A DNA stretch of 64,000 nucleotides, from NCBI GenBank assembly GCA_038025085.1, contig CM076142.1, forward strand, positions 30,027,001 to 30,091,000, read 5' to 3'. The stretch comes from Tetragonia tetragonoides (taxonomy: Eukaryota; Streptophyta; Magnoliopsida; Caryophyllales; Aizoaceae). Positions 1-11,709 of the stretch are shown piece after piece. Position 1 is the stretch's first letter. Each line of letters begins with the position of its first letter. The notes below the pieces were generated by a model. It saw only the letters and a list, made by a program, of their open reading frames with translations. It searched no databases and had not been told where the DNA came from. A program made the position numbers and the translations under genes.

Positions 1-518
1 AGCACAAAACCACTTTCACTCTTAAAAAAAAGGATTAAACTCCAGCGGTGAGGAAAAATATTAGTCCCCAGCAATTTTGCTTGAAAGGACAATTCCAACA
101 CTAAATTTCGCTCGAAAGGTATATTGATCCTGAGTGGAAGAAACCAAAAAAAAATTGCAACAAACCAATGGCCTTCTTTTAAGAGAATGTGCGACTTTAG
201 GTGGGCACAAACCGTAAATAGCAAATAATTGGGGCTATGAGCTCTATTTGAGTGACAAAAAAAAGTTGTGGGTTGAATTACACCAATAGTATCATTGACA
301 AAGAAGTTGGACGTGATGTCCATGTATATGAGAGGAGTAATTAAACCCCTTACTGAAGGCAGATGGTTATCTTTTGGGAGAGATGAAACACAACACAATA
401 ACGGAAGCTTGAGTGATACATATGTGATGAATTTTGCTTTTGGAGATGGTCCACAGTCCGCCACCGGCAAAGCGGAAACGTGTTTAATAAGGTCCTCAAC
501 AAAGAGGCTCTGATACCA
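1..518 (-). mobile_element. Internal region of a minus-strand Copia-type LTR retrotransposon (partial)
   Basis: Positions 507-518 read GCTCTGATACCA, the complement of the initiator-Met tRNA primer-binding site TGGTATCAGAGC. It directly abuts an LTR at 519-798. The element therefore runs right to left and 1-506 is its 5' untranslated or gag-proximal part. No gag reading frame can be followed and the remainder is outside the window. Orientation is firm; family is inferred from the PBS type only. Confidence 0.7.
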
Positions 519-798
519 TGATAAAATATGCGGAATAAATGGCTTAGATGCTTGTATTAATAATTAGGGGAGACCCCTATATATAGAAATACAATAGGTT
601 TGTAGTACGAGTTATATAACCCTAACCTACTATACTTTCCTAAACATATGAGATATACTTTATCACCTAAATATAATCTCAAATATATTATTACATTATG
701 GCTATATATTAATTCCATATCTCTAATATTCCATATCTCTAATATAATGAAATATAATATGTTATTATGATTGCATCTATCAAAATTTTTGTTTATCA
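519..798 (-). repeat. LTR (280 bp) of the minus-strand retrotransposon
   Basis: The LTR is bounded by the inverted termini TGATAAA (519-525) and TTTATCA (792-798), giving canonical TG...CA ends. It is directly adjacent to the PBS at 507-518. The other LTR is outside the window, so no target-site duplication can be checked. Confidence 0.75.
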
Positions 799-1020
799 TG
801 GTACGTAACCCACTAACAAGATGAGATTAATTACAAAAACAAATTTAAAGTTAAAGCAAATATGGCAACCATGTATAATTTGATTAACCAGCAGGCCAGG
901 TAGCATAAACTACTTTGGTAATTATCTTTAAAACACGATTGGCCAGCAGATCAATTTTTACTCTTCTAATTATTTGCTGTTAGCATGTGTCTATAATCAC
1001 TTATCACAGTACATACAAAA
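799..1020. other. Intergenic, nothing recognised
   Basis: AT-rich spacer between the LTR and the LINE tail. No coding, RNA or repeat signal was recognised. Confidence 0.5.
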
Positions 1021-1021
1021 C

Positions 1022-2030
1022 TACAAATTTTTTTGGAATGGTGAGAACTTTCATTCCATCTCCCAAAGAATGCCAAGATGACACCTTTGACAAAACATAA
1101 GTACAACTGTACAAGCAGGGGTATACCTGCTAGGTATCCCAAGAGGAACAAAGCCTGATACAGGGGATATCAACTCCCAAGAGAATTACAGCAAACAATA
1201 ACTAGTTAAAATGAGCTAGTCTAGCAAACTATTATAACGAGTATCATAGTCTTCTTTGGCCTCTCCAAGGACACGCAAACAGACATCTGATTTGATCTTC
1301 CTGCACACCTGCCTAGGCGTGGTAGATTTCCCCTGAAAAATACGACAATTTCTTTCCCTCCAAAGGATAGAGACAGTTCCTGAGAAGGAACATTTGAGCT
1401 GTTTTGCTTTCCAATTCTTGCCTTTATTGTTATTCTTCATCCAACAAATTTCATGCTTGAAGCTAAGCACCCTTCTGTGAATGCCATTCCAGAGAAGGAT
1501 GTTCTGCCAAACCTCACAAGAGAAAGGACATGTAAAAAATAAGTGCGCAGCTGACTCACAAGCTTGAGTACAGGGGGCACACCTGTTGACGATGGGTAAC
1601 CCCCTTTTGTTAAGATTGTCAACTGTGGAGAGGCTATCTTGGGCAGCAAGGGCAATAATGAGAGCATGCTTTGGAACAGCCATTCTGTCCCAAACCGTAG
1701 AGAACCAGCGCACTTTAGGATGTTTGTCTCTGAAAAAATCATAGGCTTTGTTAACCTTGAGATTACGTCCAGCACACCAGGATTCAAGGTTCTCAATGGC
1801 TTGAGTAATAGAACCAAACTTATGAATAAGGTGGTCCCTCACAGCTTATTGGGAATGAATAAGGTGATACATTTCCACCCCCGGAACTGTTAGGAGAAGG
1901 TTGACACCTCCAGATATCATTATTCCTCATCATGTAGTGAGAAATCCAGTAAGGCCAGATGGTGTGTTGTTGGGAATGAAGTTGCCAGATCCATTTCAGC
2001 ATAAGGGTAACAGACTACAAGTTGCTATGT
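1022..2030 (-). pseudogene. LINE (L1-type) 3' end, zf-RVT region, 5' truncated
   Basis: The minus strand encodes the C-terminal part of a plant non-LTR reverse transcriptase. The reading frame at 1842-1216 contains the zinc-binding region usually called zf-RVT: VPKHALIIALAAQD, then C-x2-C (CAPCTQACESAAH) and LFFTCPFSCEVW. Upstream, 2002-1820 gives KWIW...WPYWISHYM...DIW in another frame, so at least one frameshift separates the two. A 3' untranslated tail follows and ends in a short A-run (T-run on the plus strand near 1026). The reverse transcriptase and endonuclease domains are absent, as in a typical 5'-truncated LINE copy. It is not functional. Confidence 0.8.
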
Positions 2031-2461
2031 AGTAAGTATGAAATTATGAATTAAATCCTGAAGAGATCTTTTTGTCATCATTAGAAATTAATTAAGGAGT
2101 TACATGAAAAACCTCAATTAATGCCATAACGTACACAATTCAAGCAAAAAATCGGTGGTTCAAAGCCATAAGTAAATATTGGGGGGATTACATCATGCCT
2201 AATGATCTATGATTTTTTATAAAATGAATAAGAACGTCTTTTAATTGTAAGTAATTATAAACTGTAATAAAAATGTGTATTAAAGATACTTTTGTAGTAA
2301 AATAACCCCAATTGCAGTAAAATTTGGTCTGCTACGTAAGACTAGAAGACGGATAAGAACATCTTTTGGGAATACATTGATCATCTTGTGGTCGTTTGGT
2401 TGACAACATAGGAAGTAGAATGATCGTTTAGAGCATGTTTTTTTCAAAAGGTTTTCAATTT
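2031..2461. other. Intergenic, nothing recognised
   Basis: AT-rich sequence with no coding frame, known repeat terminus or RNA signal that I can support. Confidence 0.4.
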
Positions 2462-2848
2462 TGCCCAGTTTTACCAATTTTTCCTAAGTTAACACTATAG
2501 TTGAGGACTAAACTCTTAGGTAGTTTGGTCTTTAAGGACTTAACTTTTTTTATTTGGCTTTAAGGACCCTGTTAACTTTTCCGTCACAGCCAAGAGATAA
2601 GACTTGCAGACTGCAGTTTACTGAAGTGGCGAGAAATTGAATTGAGACCAACCAATCACACTTTTCACTCTCTCTCCTCAACCAAACCATTCGTCCATGC
2701 TCCATCTCCTCCATTTTTTTCCCCTCACACTCTCTCTCCTCAACATCACATTCACAACCAGCCTGCAGACCACCACTGTCCAGAACCACCTCAATACCTC
2801 ACTATGCTGAGCTTTTTCCACCAAAAAAACAACAAACAAAATCAACTT

Positions 2849-3045
2849 AAACCCAAATTCCATAAATGAAAAAACAGGAAACCCAAAGACACCCCAAATT
2901 CCATTAATGAAGAAAACCCAGAAAATCACCCCAACTCTCAAATTCAATTAATGAAAATATCCCATAAAATCACCACAACCCGAAAACTCCATTAATGAAA
3001 AAAAAGAAACAGAAATCATCCAAACCCCAAATTTCATTAATAAAG
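2849..3045. repeat. Degenerate minisatellite, period about 55 bp, about 4 copies
   Basis: The phrase CCCAAATTCCATTAATGAA recurs in degraded form about every 50-60 bp (near 2850, 2892, 2938, 2985 and 3030). Each copy is followed by an A-rich ...CCCAGAAAATCACC-like segment. It lies inside the TIR element. Confidence 0.6.
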
Positions 3046-3161
3046 GGGCAAATTCTCCACAAACTCATCAGCAACCTTATTAATTGAGAAGCTTTGTTGT
3101 TGATTGAGTCCTTAAATTGAGAAATGGGCCTCGTCCCATATGAGAGGATGAGTGTGGATAC

Positions 3162-3664
3162 TGTTAGAAATAAGGCTAATGAAGGAACAAACTTATCTCA
3201 AAAGAAAGTCGTGGCGTGACGAATCACTGCCCTAAAGTCGAATTTGCCCCCACATGTACACTAGGGAATTTCAGGCAACCGACCTCCAGGGATACACGAC
3301 AACCAAAGCTCCGGTGTACTGCGATGCAATGGTTTTGAGAGCAAACTGATCTACTGCCAAGACTAGAGAAGAAAAGAGGATTTGAGAGTGTATGTTTTTC
3401 CGTGTGCCCAAAAGAAATCAAGAAACAAAGTATATAAAGAGAAGAAATATGTAACCGCAAAATAATTAATGTGGGGCAGATTTTTAGGGAGGTAATAATG
3501 GTTAGTTATTTTGTAACGGTTACAGAATCTTTTTGCCGGTCAAACGAAACACTTTTCTCTTCTCTACCAGTGTGGGACAATGGATTTTATGAACAAGGCT
3601 TTTGTGGGACTTTACTTTGAAGCATACCAAGCTTCATGAAGCATATCAAGCTTCATTTCCAACA
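3162..3664 (-). repeat. 3' LTR of the 3162-8390 Copia element
   Basis: 503 bp with TG...CA ends, preceded by TSD GATAC at 3157-3161. Two copies of a 20-bp unit built on AAGCTTCATGAAGCAT lie at its right edge (about 3618-3660). It is followed by the polypurine-tract complement ATCCCCCAC at 3665-3673. Confidence 0.9.
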
Positions 3665-4861
3665 ATCCCCCACATGATTCAAAGAAAAGTGGTAGAAGAA
3701 GTCCATGGCAGTAGGAGGTCGCACGTTACGATACTAATGTCTTGTGGACTTGAATTAGTACCTTGTGCTTACAAGTTTGCCCAACAACCATTTAGGTGGA
3801 AAACATTCCTTGAACCTTTCACGGTATTTGTTCAGTACAAACTGCGCACTAGTTTAACCTCAAAATCAAATTTACTCTCGCGAAAAACATATATACATTA
3901 GCCCCTTACGTGCCTGGATACTTCTGTGAACGCTCTAGAGAGTCATTAGCCCAAATGCTCTCATAGGGGGCGGGCAATTCCCCCACATTCACATAGGTGA
4001 GTTCATCAAGTGTGTACTGTCTCACACCACCTTACAAGGCTATGAACTCATTAAGAGCTAAAATGCTCAACCTCACACACATGGCAGTATACGAAAATAT
4101 ACTACATCATTTTATAGAGGAATGGGGTTTGTAGTACATGACTGGAGTTGTTTTGTGATTTCGTTTGACCTCATTGAACCTGGATATATTCCAGGTTGGG
4201 TATCCATCACAATTCACTCCCACTGGGCTGAAGCCCCATTCCTAGTGCTGACTCAAGCACTATCTTTCCACAAAGGCCTTTGGAAGAGGATTTGCAAGTT
4301 CCTCTCCAACTCAACACACTCGAGTGATATCACATTATATCTGATCACATTATATCTGATCAGATTTTTCACAATTCCATTGTGAAACTTTGCAACACAA
4401 AAATGTTTGGAAACTTTCCAAAATATAACAGCACTAGAAGGAGTATTTCATCATTCTTGCAGATTTAATTGGCATGGCAAATTCCTTCAAACACAAGGAA
4501 AAACTTATAGTGCAAACTAAACCCAAAATAATAGTACCTTACAAATACTTCAATAAAATAATCAAAGTATTTCAATAATCACGATTGGGCTTATAAGTAT
4601 ATCTACTCAACCTGCATACATCATATGCTATATTTGGTATGGTATAACTCATCAAACTCATCAAACACTCTTAACATATTCCCCTTGTAATACACTATTA
4701 CCTCTATTCTTTTCTAACTGAATGTTAGAATCATAAACGAGAGTAGAATCGAAATTGACTACACTCCTTTTTTTTTAAAAAAAAATAATAAAAATAAAAA
4801 ATTCTCAACTTTATGAGACTGATTCAAACTCAAACTCTCAGAAGTTCTAGTGATTTTAATA

Positions 4862-5074
4862 TCAAGAATGAATTACAACATCATTACCCTTATCTTTCAT
4901 AGCATAGCATGATTTCAAGAAAGTCCATGTTGTGTTTATCACATCAATACTTATACTAAAATCAAACATGTCATCCACAACCGGACAATTTGTGGCACAT
5001 TCATGCTCATCATATTTATAATAAACACAAGTATTATGATCATCAACCTTGAAACCATCTAAATCAAAGTGCAA
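4862..5074 (-). pseudogene. Copia reverse-transcriptase remnant
   Basis: The minus-strand translation contains a degraded Copia RT core. It has GFKVDDHNTCVYYKY, then CPVVDDMFDFSISIDVI where intact relatives have a YVDDM catalytic box, then FLKSCYAMKDKGNDVVI matching the usual F-x-MKD-x-G-x-A-x-x-I-L-G segment. The catalytic Asp pair survives (VDDM) but the Tyr is replaced. No intact polyprotein surrounds it. Assignment is from motif resemblance. Confidence 0.7.
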
Positions 5075-7870
5075 TGAAACTTATCATACCATTGTTTAGT
5101 GTTCGAAATACTTCAAAGCAGATATATGTTACTGATACCTTTTTCCATCTCAGCTAGCCCACTATATATATACACCATGAATTAATTGCTAGCTGTTGAG
5201 ATATCATTTTACCGTTCCAAATCCCAGTAAAAGAGAAGCGTTACTTATTGGAATCAATCTCCAGCAATCAGTAAAATAAAGTAGCTAATGAATGTATATA
5301 ATATTGGCTCCTTTTGCAATAAAGAAAATAACGTACAGTTACTTTCAAATACTAGTAACAGTAGGGCTTTAGACCACTTCTCCCACATTAAACCAATATT
5401 AAATTGTCATAAAACCACCACTAGCTAGTATCAATATATGCAACGGCAATAGTTTGGAAACAATTAATATCAGTAAGAAAGAGTTTACTAATAAAAAGGA
5501 ATTTTAAATCATTAGAATATTTTTTCCAATAATTTCCCACATGATTTAAAATTCAATTATAATATTTTGAATAACTTGAGCATATACTACCATGTAATAG
5601 GTGTAAGGTACCTCTCGGGTTGAACCTACACTTAGTGTTAGTGAGTATCCATCTAAAGAAACAATAGAGGCGTGAATGTCTTGATCTAAGTCCTTGTGAT
5701 TAGACTTCAACTCACAAAAAACCGTAACAGTTTTCAGACTAAAGGAACAATATTTAATCACAATAAATGAGAATTAATTATAGTCCTCATATAACTCCCG
5801 CACTAACAATTACTTGTCAATGATCACACTAATTCTATATTTCATTCAAAATACCCACTTATTACCAAGTGCCTTATAGTCCCAAGGAAGATCATATACT
5901 ATCCAAGTATTATTGCACATCAAAATTGATTCCTTTTCAACTATTTATAACTTCGTTACAATAATTAGAATCAATAGATCTCATGGTTTTCTCATAATAT
6001 AGAAGCTCAAAATTAGACATCATGACCAGTCATATAAATCTTAATGGAGAACCAGTATTACAAAATGAAGTCCATATGATCCAACATAATAACCACAACA
6101 ACAAAATTATTGAACAAGTGTTTTTTTTTAACCCCATATAAGAATACTACAGATTTACGTACGTATATAATTATAACGGTGACCTCACCTCACCAGAGTA
6201 TATAATAAAAAAACACATGACATTAAATCGAAAGATGACCTTTGTCTCACAAAATTTAATCATTCGGTAAGGTCTTTTGTCTATTGTGGGTACATGAACT
6301 TCAAAATGGGAATCTTAAATGACTCATCACCATATTAAATAATTATATACTCAAGATATAAAACCTATCAGCTATCACTGCCAATGTCTAATGCATACCA
6401 TGTAACAAACTTGGAGAAAGCAAATAAACATGACCTATTGAATAGCATTAACAACACTATTGAGGTTTTTCATCAAATTTTCAATTTTTTTAAAAATAAA
6501 CAAGCAGGAGTAAAGAGCCTTCATAATTTAATTTAAATAAAGCAAATCGAGATTGCACCAATCACATACATGATACAAGACACTCTTGCCTTTGGTAGCA
6601 TCATAGGTTACAACACACATGTGCATCCAGGACCTCAATAATAAGTGCTGGTTATTAAGTACGTATAAAAAATCACACTTATTATATGAGCTTTGTAACC
6701 TCCATGTTGTTTATTGCCTCTATACCACTCTAAAATGAGTTAATGACATTAACTTAATTAGCATAACTCCTTTCCAATGAGCATAAAACCATTTCAAATA
6801 AAATATTATTGTTACACTATATGATACATCTAAATATGATAAGGAGAGTATGCAACTTTATGGTAGATTCTTTGCCAGAGACAAACCAACATGTTAATCT
6901 CAAACATGTAGTGACAAACAACTCAAATAAAGTATCAGATTATACCAAAAATTTATCACATGTCATGCAATAATATATATGTAACAACATATATACACAT
7001 GACTTGATTGAATACCAACTACTGCAATAGTGTAGCACTAAATGGATATAATTATAGGAAAGTTGGGGTTCAGTACGTAGTGACAAGGGAGTTTATAACC
7101 ATGGAACTGGTGATTCCTATAGTTTCGACAACACCACCAAACATTATTTCTCAATGTAACACATCCAAACTCTACGGAAATCAAGAGTAGATAACAACAA
7201 CAATACTTTTGAATAAACTAACAACTGTTCCTGGAAATTTGAAGCGCAAAATGGTGAAAGAATTTCACTTGAGATAGCACAAAATACCAAATTATAATTA
7301 TCAATCGTGTCACTTACGGCAAACGGCAAGCTGGGTAACTGGATAAAAGACCCAAACGATCAAATGAAATAGCCACACAAAATACCCCAAAAATAATCAT
7401 AATAGGTAGATACTACAAGAGATAATTATATCCCATGCGTAACATGAAGTGGAAAAACCAAATTAGTCAAGCACCAATATGAAACCCAAAAGAATAGAAA
7501 GGTGCGGTCCGCAAGAGATCAGTAACAAGAGACCAACCACCCCAACAAAGCCAATCATATATAAGAACGATGTTCATAGTTTGATGATATGAATACCACA
7601 GGTGGCAAATTAATGCTCCACAAGATCAAGATAAAAAGTAATAATATTAAATTACTCACAAGATTAAGACTGATGAAAAACAATTGACTAGCAATTTTGA
7701 TAAGTATCCAAATCAAAGAAAAATTATCCCAAATCAGAACTTAAACCAAAACCAAAATAAAGCAATAAAGCTAGTTTTCTAACAAACTGATCAAATTTGG
7801 ACCACGAGGAACAAAAATATAGGCATCACCAATAATAATCATGATTCCATTACCAGTCATATTAGAAAAT

Positions 7871-7885
7871 CAAATTCGACTTTAG
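7871..7885 (-). promoter_or_regulatory. Candidate self-complementary primer-binding site
   Basis: On the element strand the sequence two bases inside the 5' LTR is CTAAAGTCGAATTTG. It is a perfect 15-nt reverse complement of CAAATTCGACTTTAG within the same LTR (plus-strand 7958-7972). No tRNA-Met PBS is seen here. The position fits a PBS; priming by the element's own RNA is inference. Confidence 0.4.
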
Positions 7886-7887
7886 AA

Positions 7888-8390
7888 TGTTAGAAATAAG
7901 GCTAATGAAGGAACAAATTTATCTCAAAAGAAAGTCGTGGCGTGAAGAATCACTGCCCTAAAGTCGAATTTGCCCCCACACGTACACTAGGGAATTTCAG
8001 GCAACCGACCTCCAGGGATACACGACAACCAAAGCTCCGGTGTACTGCGATGCAAGGGTTTTGAGAGCAAACTGATCTACTGCCAAGACTAGAGAAGAAA
8101 AGAGGATTTGAGAGTGTATGTTTTTCCGTGTGCCCAAAAGAAATCAAGAAACAAAGTATATAAAGAGAAAAAATATGTAACCGCAAAATAATTAATGTGG
8201 GGCGGATTTTTAGGGAGGTAATAATGGTTAGTTATTTTGTAACGGTTACAGAATCTTTTTGCCGGTCAAACGAAACACTTTTCTCTTCTCTACCAATGTG
8301 GGACAATGGATTTTATGAACAAGGCTTTTGTGGGACTTTACTTTGAAGCATACCAAGCTTCATGAAGCATATCAAGCTTCATTTCCAACA
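7888..8390 (-). repeat. 5' LTR of the 3162-8390 Copia element
   Basis: 503 bp, followed by TSD GATAC at 8391-8395. It differs from 3162-3664 at seven positions. It carries the minus-strand TATA-like CTTTATATACTTTG (about 8150-8165), the probable promoter of the element. Confidence 0.9.
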
Positions 8391-9019
8391 GATACTGGTG
8401 GCGGGAACATTTGGGCGGAGTCAGGAGAGAGAAACCATGATTGTTTGTTGCATGCATCACTACCACCACTCCTTGCCCCCCTTTTGTCACTTTAAACTCA
8501 CATATTGTGATGAATTTTGAAGGAATTGAAGAAACCCAGTTGAAATAAATTGAAGAAGGTGTGAGAACGAGTGAAACTAAATTGGAAATTCTCAAAAATC
8601 AGAAATTTTGGGTGTATAAATGCAGTAGATTAGGGGTTCATAAGGAGTCTATATACACCACATGCTTTTATTAAAAAAGAATGAATAAACAAATCTGGGG
8701 CGTGGACCATGGATGGCTGAAGCTTGGTGGTGGAGCCGAGGGCAAAATGCATAATCTACAGAGAGGGAAAGGGGAGTCGGTTGAGGTCGAGGACATGCAG
8801 TGAGTGGGTAAAAAGAAAAGAGATGGTATACACAAGAGATTGTCAATTTATCTTGAGAGACCCCATCTTCTGATTTTTAACGGAGTAACTAACAAAGTCC
8901 TAAAAGACCAACAAAAAAAAGTTCAGTCCTTAAAGACCAAACTACCCAATAGTTTAGTCATCTATTGTGGTATTAACTCATTTTTTCTCAGTTTTGCCAG
9001 TAACCAATTACCAGTTACA

Positions 9020-9169
9020 AAACCCTGCTACTACATTATTATTATTATTATTGTTATATTTATAATTGTAATTATAATAATATGATTTTATATAATATAA
9101 TAATAACATTACAAGTATATAATTTATTAATAATATCTTTATTACAATTATAATTTTTTATTATTTTAC

Positions 9170-9217
<48 letters not shown>

Positions 9218-9218
9218 G
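9020..9218. repeat. ATT/TTA-rich microsatellite region
   Basis: (TTA)n tracts at about 9034-9057 and 9167-9216 are separated by AT-rich sequence. It is simple sequence without coding value. Confidence 0.85.
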
Positions 9219-9599
9219 ATAAGGAATTTTTACTCATGGGTCAGTGTGGGTCCTGCTCGTTGATGAGAGTTGAGATAATGGCTGCACTCAGAGGTCTTTT
9301 ATTGTCTAGAGATATATGGGTATTATGCATCTAGTACTGGGATTGATGTTAATTCAAAAGTGGTATTACGCACATTGAAAAGAGGATCCAAAGTCATGAA
9401 ATCTTAACTATTTCATCGTCTTGCAATGTAGTGGCCTCCTTACAAATGATAAATGGGATGTTAGTGATTGTCACGTTTACACTTATTAGGCCAATTGTGT
9501 AATAAATTGGCTAGCTAATTTTAGTTTTGATTAGTAGCGGAAGATTTTATTTCTTTTGATGCACCCCCTGGGGTTTGCATATCCTATTGTAACAAAGTA

Positions 9600-9905
9600 A
9601 CAAAGTACAAACCAAATGTGATATCTCCTGCCTCCTCCCAAGTTGTTATACCATACCACTGATTTACATAGTCCCGAATTCGATTTCTGACTTACATAGT
9701 CTCGAATTCGATTCCTAACTGGTACACATATCACACATTTTATCACTAATTTTTCCATAATAACTCAGGACATGGATTCAGTGAGCGCCCAAAAAAGCAT
9801 AATTCCAAAATTAATACAAACTAGAGGGAGCGTAACCCCATAAATTAGTACAATTATACAAACCAAATGCCATGTGTCCTGCCTACTACCAGGTTATACC
9901 GTACT
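9600..9905. repeat. Duplicated motif and SINE-like 3' part
   Basis: Two related segments, about 9605-9660 and 9858-9910, share ACAAACCAAATG...TCCTGCCT...GTTATACC. Between them 9662-9803 has two B-box-like GAATTCGATT motifs and ends in CATAATTCC. The 3' half resembles 48025-48126, so both may be members of one SINE family. The A box is not clear in this copy. Confidence 0.4.
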
Positions 9906-9979
9906 ATTAATTTCCAAGTATTTTTTGTAGAATTTAATAACTATAATGAAGCATGCATATATAAAAGCTATTAGTAAAG

Positions 9980-10145
9980 TGAGAAAATTAGAGATATAGC
10001 GGTAAATTATTGGAGATAACGAAATATTAAGAAGCGTGTAACTTTTGTTTCACACTTCAAAAATTCCAATATCTTACACCGTTGACAAGAGCGCGAAACG
10101 CAATTTAAAACAAGAGCGATTTGTAATATATCATCCATCTCAACA
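9980..10145. repeat. Dispersed repeat, copy 1 (copy 2 at 22440-22590)
   Basis: Both copies share the order GAGATAT..., AACGAAATATTAAGA-like, TTCAAAAA, ATATCTTA, AAGA(G)CGCGAAACG and TTTAAAACAAGA. The family is unknown. It may be the body of a non-autonomous Helitron, since Helitron termini are frequent in this window. Confidence 0.5.
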
Positions 10146-10429
10146 AGCTTTTTTAGCTTATTTCGCATAAGCGAGCTATTTAGTCACAAAATTATTTTAT
10201 TAAAAATTAAAATATATCAGGAAAACATTACTAAAATAATTTTTTCATAAGTGATCGTTATACTTTGATTTTTAATAAGATTAATTATCATGTTACATTA
10301 ATCACAAATCGTGCGATGCATGAGCATCCACCTTGTTACTATTAAGAAAATAAATAAAAAGAGTTCACATAAATTTACCCCAAATTTAGAACATTGGACA
10401 TATTGATGAAGATTTTTAACACTCTTAAC

Positions 10430-11348
10430 TAGGGGTGAGCAGAAAATTCGGGTACTCAGTACCGGAACCGGAACCAGTTTGGAACCGGTGGTTCTAGAAC
10501 CGGAACCGGTCAACCAATTCCAATTCCAATTCCCGAAAATGGAAACCGGTACCAACCAATTCCAATTCCGGTTTGACTTTTAGGAATCGGAACAGGTTGG
10601 ATACCCGGTGTAAAACCAATTCCAGTTACGGGTACCCGAAACCGGTGGATACCCGAAACCGGAACCGTAATAATCCAAAATTACCCTTTATTTTGTCAGT
10701 TTTCATCAGTCAGTACTCACTCAATAGTACTGTAATATCATAAACACAAAGTTATTGTTGGTAATTTGGTATTGGTCAATTAATGAAAGCTCCTTTGGGC
10801 TTTGGGCATTTGGGCCTTTTGGTCAGTAACTACTACTCCCTTGCCTTAGTATGCTTTTCCTTGCCTTAGTATGCTTTCTTTGCCTTGCTCTAATCAGTAC
10901 TCACTCAGTCAGAATCTAGCCTTAGTATTTGTAATTGTAGTAACTTGGAGATTGTTTCTCTTTTTTCATTGTATTTGTCGTTGAAAATATTGGCAATACC
11001 TGTTATTTGTCATTACTCATTAGTATTTGGATTATAATATGATTTTAAGTTTGTTGCATTTTTAAAATTTATATTTATTGGCGTTTCTTGCTCTTGTATA
11101 ATTGCTGATTTTTGTTATTTAATTTATATATTTTTTATTTTTTTAAAATAAAAACTTGTACTTTGATATGGAATCGGTGGGTATTCAGGAACTGGTGGGT
11201 ACCCCGGTGGATCCAATTCCAATTCCTAGAATTTAAGAATCGATGTAGCCAATTCCAATTTCAATTCCTAGAAATTAGGAACCGCTGAATCCAATTCCAA
11301 TTCCGAGTAGTACGATACCCGATAGGTACCCGATTGCGCTCACCCCTA
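10430..11348. mobile_element. hAT-type MITE, 919 bp
   Basis: Terminal inverted repeats TAGGGGTGAGC (10430) and GCGCTCACCCCTA (ends 11348) are flanked by an exact 8-bp duplication CTCTTAAC (10422-10429 and 11349-11356). Subterminal regions are packed with ACCGGAACC and CCAATTCCAATTCC words. It has no transposase. A diverged second copy lies at 48417-49631. Confidence 0.92.
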
Positions 11349-11502
11349 CTCTTAACCTCTTGAATTGGCAATTCTGTTCCAATGAAACTACAAAACTAAA
11401 TATTAAAACTCAACACTTAAAAAGATGGTTAACAGAATGGGCGCCAAGTCTTTGTCATATCTTACATAGCGTTAGTGGTTGTTTGGTTATTAATGAGGAA
11501 AT

Positions 11503-11709
11503 TGTTATGAAATATATTACATGTGGATGTACATTATATTGTAGAGATATTGTATTTATATATTTACCATATACTGTACTAGGGTTCTTGCTATTCAAGC
11601 AAAATCCTAGCCCCTTTTGTACTATATATATCCCTTATGTGAATAATACAGACACCTCTTGCCTCCTCTTTTGTTCTCTACTTTCTATCTCTCTAATTAT
11701 TTCACAACA
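11503..11709 (+). repeat. 5' LTR of the 11503-17334 element
   Basis: 207 bp. At 13 of the 18 sites that differ from the 3' LTR this copy has T where the other has C, suggesting decay by deamination. The sequence just inside, AGTTATCAGCAC (11710-11721), occupies the PBS position. It is not the standard TGGTATCAGAGC. Confidence 0.9.

Larger units (their letters stand above)
3162..8390 (-). mobile_element. Complete Copia LTR retrotransposon, young and non-autonomous
   Basis: Two 503-bp LTRs (3162-3664 and 7888-8390) begin TGTTAGAAATA and end TTTCCAACA on the plus strand. They are flanked by the 5-bp duplication GATAC (3157-3161 and 8391-8395). By eye the LTRs differ at 7 positions (1.4%), so insertion was recent. 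Orientation is minus. A purine tract (minus strand GTGGGGGAT) abuts the left LTR, a TATA motif is correctly placed in the minus-strand LTR, and a Copia RT remnant at 5074-4862 reads on the minus strand. The 4.2 kb interior has no long reading frame, so it must have been mobilised in trans. The left LTR is the 3' LTR. Confidence 0.92.
2462..9000. mobile_element. Long-TIR DNA element (MULE-like), split by a nested Copia element
   Basis: About 120 bp at 2462-2590 is matched in inverted orientation at 8879-9000. Both arms contain TAGTTTGGTCTTTAAGGACT when read inward. Removing the Copia insertion (3162-8390 plus one TSD copy) leaves roughly 1.3 kb, a plausible non-autonomous TIR element. No transposase is seen. 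Superfamily is inferred from TIR length only, and the exact termini and TSD were not resolved. Two independent copies in opposite orientation are an alternative. Confidence 0.6.

Noticed and set aside
295..513. 72-codon plus-strand frame
   Set aside because: It ends inside the complement of the tRNA-Met primer-binding site, so it is antisense to the retrotransposon leader.
1437..1817. 126-codon minus-strand frame and an 84-codon plus-strand frame (1639-1893)
   Set aside because: They are shadows of the zf-RVT frame at 1216-1842, which has the recognisable zinc-binding Cys and LINE context.
3224..3460. 78-codon frame present twice (also 7950-8186)
   Set aside because: It lies wholly within the two LTRs of one Copia element. 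The duplication is the LTR pair, not a gene family.
9167..9216. Regular repeats that could suggest a CRISPR or satellite array
   Set aside because: It is a trinucleotide microsatellite. No repeat-spacer structure occurs anywhere in the window.
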